Shown here piece after piece: positions 19,744-19,995 of a stretch of 19,995 bases of DNA (position 1 is its first letter; each line of letters opens with the position of its first letter). The stretch is taken from NCBI RefSeq assembly GCF_000611645.1, contig NW_014012810.1, positions 1 through 19,995 on the forward strand, given 5' to 3'. The position numbers and the translations under genes were made by a program. The notes below the pieces were generated by a model. That model saw only the letters and a program-made list of their open reading frames with translations. It ran no database searches and had not been told where the DNA came from. This DNA is from Monoraphidium neglectum. Lineage: Eukaryota; Chlorophyta; Chlorophyceae; Sphaeropleales; Selenastraceae.

Positions 19744-19905
19744 TTCCACACGCACACGCATACATGAGTGTCAGCCCCAGCTTGACCTCCAGGCAGCCCA
19801 ACCCCCTCCGCCCTCTTCATTCATTCGACACGCAGCCGCCGACCGCCCCGCCCCGCCCCGGCCCCTCACCAACGCCAGGCTAAGCTCGTCCTCCAGCCCC
19901 GCCAC
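13755..19905 (-). CDS. IFT56: Intraflagellar transport protein 56 (TTC26/DYF13), 5' part missing
   Basis: Thirteen exons in phase (minus): 19905-19870, 19321-19285, 18963-18863, 18461-18385, 17957-17825, 17455-17408, 17009-16917, 16487-16413, 15966-15859, 15559-15435, 14982-14802, 14383-14290, 13903-13755, giving 418 C-terminal aa. About 135 N-terminal residues lie beyond the window. IFT56 is a TPR-rich IFT-B subunit needed for moving certain motility proteins into cilia. Landmarks in order, each aligned by eye to recalled TTC26: [147 protein letters not shown], and the terminal [15 protein letters not shown]. The intron after exon 7 uses a GC donor. A Gly/Ala/Pro-rich insert sits about 20 residues before the C-terminus. 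The first 36-nt exon has a weak acceptor. Confidence 0.93.
15640..15846. repeat. Large compound (CA)n array in IFT56
   Basis: About 200 bp of CA dinucleotides with CG and TG interruptions fill most of the 299-bp intron between exons 9 and 10 and begin within about 15 bp of the exon 9 donor. In the transcript it is (GU)n next to the 5' splice site. Confidence 0.9.
16278..16410. repeat. Imperfect 42-47-bp tandem repeat in an IFT56 intron
   Basis: Three diverged copies start near 16278, 16325 and 16367, each with a GATTGNGAGCAC-like head followed by CTGC...TGCA...CAG. They sit in the intron between exons 8 and 9, just inside the exon 8 donor at 16412. No open frame is conserved between copies. 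Confidence 0.6.
16527..16584. repeat. GTGC/GT-rich simple repeat in the IFT56 GC-AG intron
   Basis: Alternating GT, GC and GCAT steps inside the intron between exons 7 and 8, about 40 bp from the acceptor. A smaller similar run lies at 17203-17226 in the intron between exons 6 and 7. Confidence 0.7.
18806..18840. repeat. Dispersed intronic repeat, copy 2 (IFT56)
   Basis: On the plus strand it reads TCCGGTCAAACCCGGTCAAA, then further GGTCAA units. It matches the S28 intron copy over about 20 bp with one change. It lies in the intron between exons 3 and 4, about 25-55 bp past the exon 3 donor. Confidence 0.6.
18979..19032. repeat. (GT)n-rich stretch in an IFT56 intron
   Basis: GT-rich on the plus strand, hence CA-rich in the transcript, close upstream of the exon 3 acceptor at 18964. 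It shares an intron with the array at 19112-19182, which has the opposite orientation, so the two could pair in the RNA. Confidence 0.75.
19112..19182. repeat. (CA)n array followed by (CG)n
   Basis: CA dinucleotides (19112-19155) run directly into an uninterrupted CG tract (about 19155-19173) and then another CGCGCG. All of it lies in the intron between IFT56 exons 2 and 3. Alternating purine-pyrimidine of this kind is the classic Z-DNA-prone sequence. Confidence 0.85.
19655..19700. repeat. Copy A of a duplicated 42-46-bp palindrome-bearing element
   Basis: It begins CCTCATGATGACGTCATCA and ends CAGCCCCCACCTG, followed at once by a (CA)n array (19711-19742). It holds a perfect 14-bp palindrome, TGATGACGTCATCA (19660-19673), with a CRE-like TGACGTCA core. 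It lies in the IFT56 intron between exons 1 and 2 of this window. Confidence 0.7.
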
Positions 19906-19946
19906 CTCATGATGACATCATCAACACACCACGCAGCCCCAACCTG
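19905..19946. repeat. Copy B of the same palindrome-bearing element
   Basis: It begins CCTCATGATGACATCATCA and ends CAGCCCCAACCTG, followed by a (CA)n array (19947-19995) as in copy A. One base differs in the palindrome centre, so it is imperfect. Its edge coincides with the acceptor of the first IFT56 exon in the window. The rest, 19906-19995, is intron sequence. Confidence 0.7.
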
Positions 19947-19995
19947 CACACACACACACACGTGCAAAAACACACACACACACACACACACACAC

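Noticed and set aside
2732..19995. CRISPR array or mobile-element terminal repeats
   Set aside because: The repeats are dinucleotide arrays or short intronic duplications without regular spacers, transposase frames or clear terminal inverted repeats.

Overview
This is a eukaryotic nuclear window, most likely from a chlorophyte green alga. It is GC-rich and intron-dense: exons of about 36-280 nt, introns of about 100-550 nt with GT-AG ends, and many (CA)n/(GT)n arrays confined to introns. It encodes Ala/Gln-rich low-complexity protein and carries genes typical of a flagellate-lineage plastid eukaryote. The species cannot be fixed from sequence alone. I see no prokaryotic, viral or transposon-borne coding region, no CRISPR array and no convincing tRNA or rRNA.

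Four genes account for almost all coding potential. I assembled them by hand from splice signals, reading phase and recalled family motifs. (1) 331-4297, minus: an eight-exon JmjC/cupin_8 Fe(II)/2-oxoglutarate dioxygenase of about 703 aa, with the complete HxD...H facial triad plus a 2OG lysine, and a long low-complexity linker before a conserved C-terminal helical module. (2) 4564-6540, plus: a five-exon mitochondrial inner-membrane signal peptidase (IMP1-like, S26 family), 172 aa, with the Ser/Lys dyad. (3) 7173-12952, minus: a sixteen-exon secreted or vacuolar serine carboxypeptidase of family S28 (Pro-X carboxypeptidase-like), about 672 aa, with an unrecognised Cys-containing N-terminal region of about 165 aa. 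(4) 13755-19905, minus, 5' part outside the window: intraflagellar transport protein IFT56 (TTC26/DYF13); thirteen exons give the C-terminal 418 aa.

Layout: genes 1 and 2 are divergent and share an intergenic region of about 266 bp. Genes 2 and 3 converge on about 630 bp of 3' flank. Genes 4 and 3 lie head-to-tail on the minus strand, about 800 bp apart. The products act in different compartments (nucleus or cytosol, mitochondrion, endomembrane, cilium), so I see no operon-like or pathway cluster.

The oddities are mostly in gene architecture. A 31-bp tandem repeat copies an exon-intron boundary of the dioxygenase, including its Fe-binding motif. IFT56 needs a GC-AG intron. Two short dispersed repeats are shared between introns, one of them carrying a 14-bp palindrome next to IFT56 exon ends. 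The S28 protein has an N-terminal extension. I found no clear new multi-gene system.
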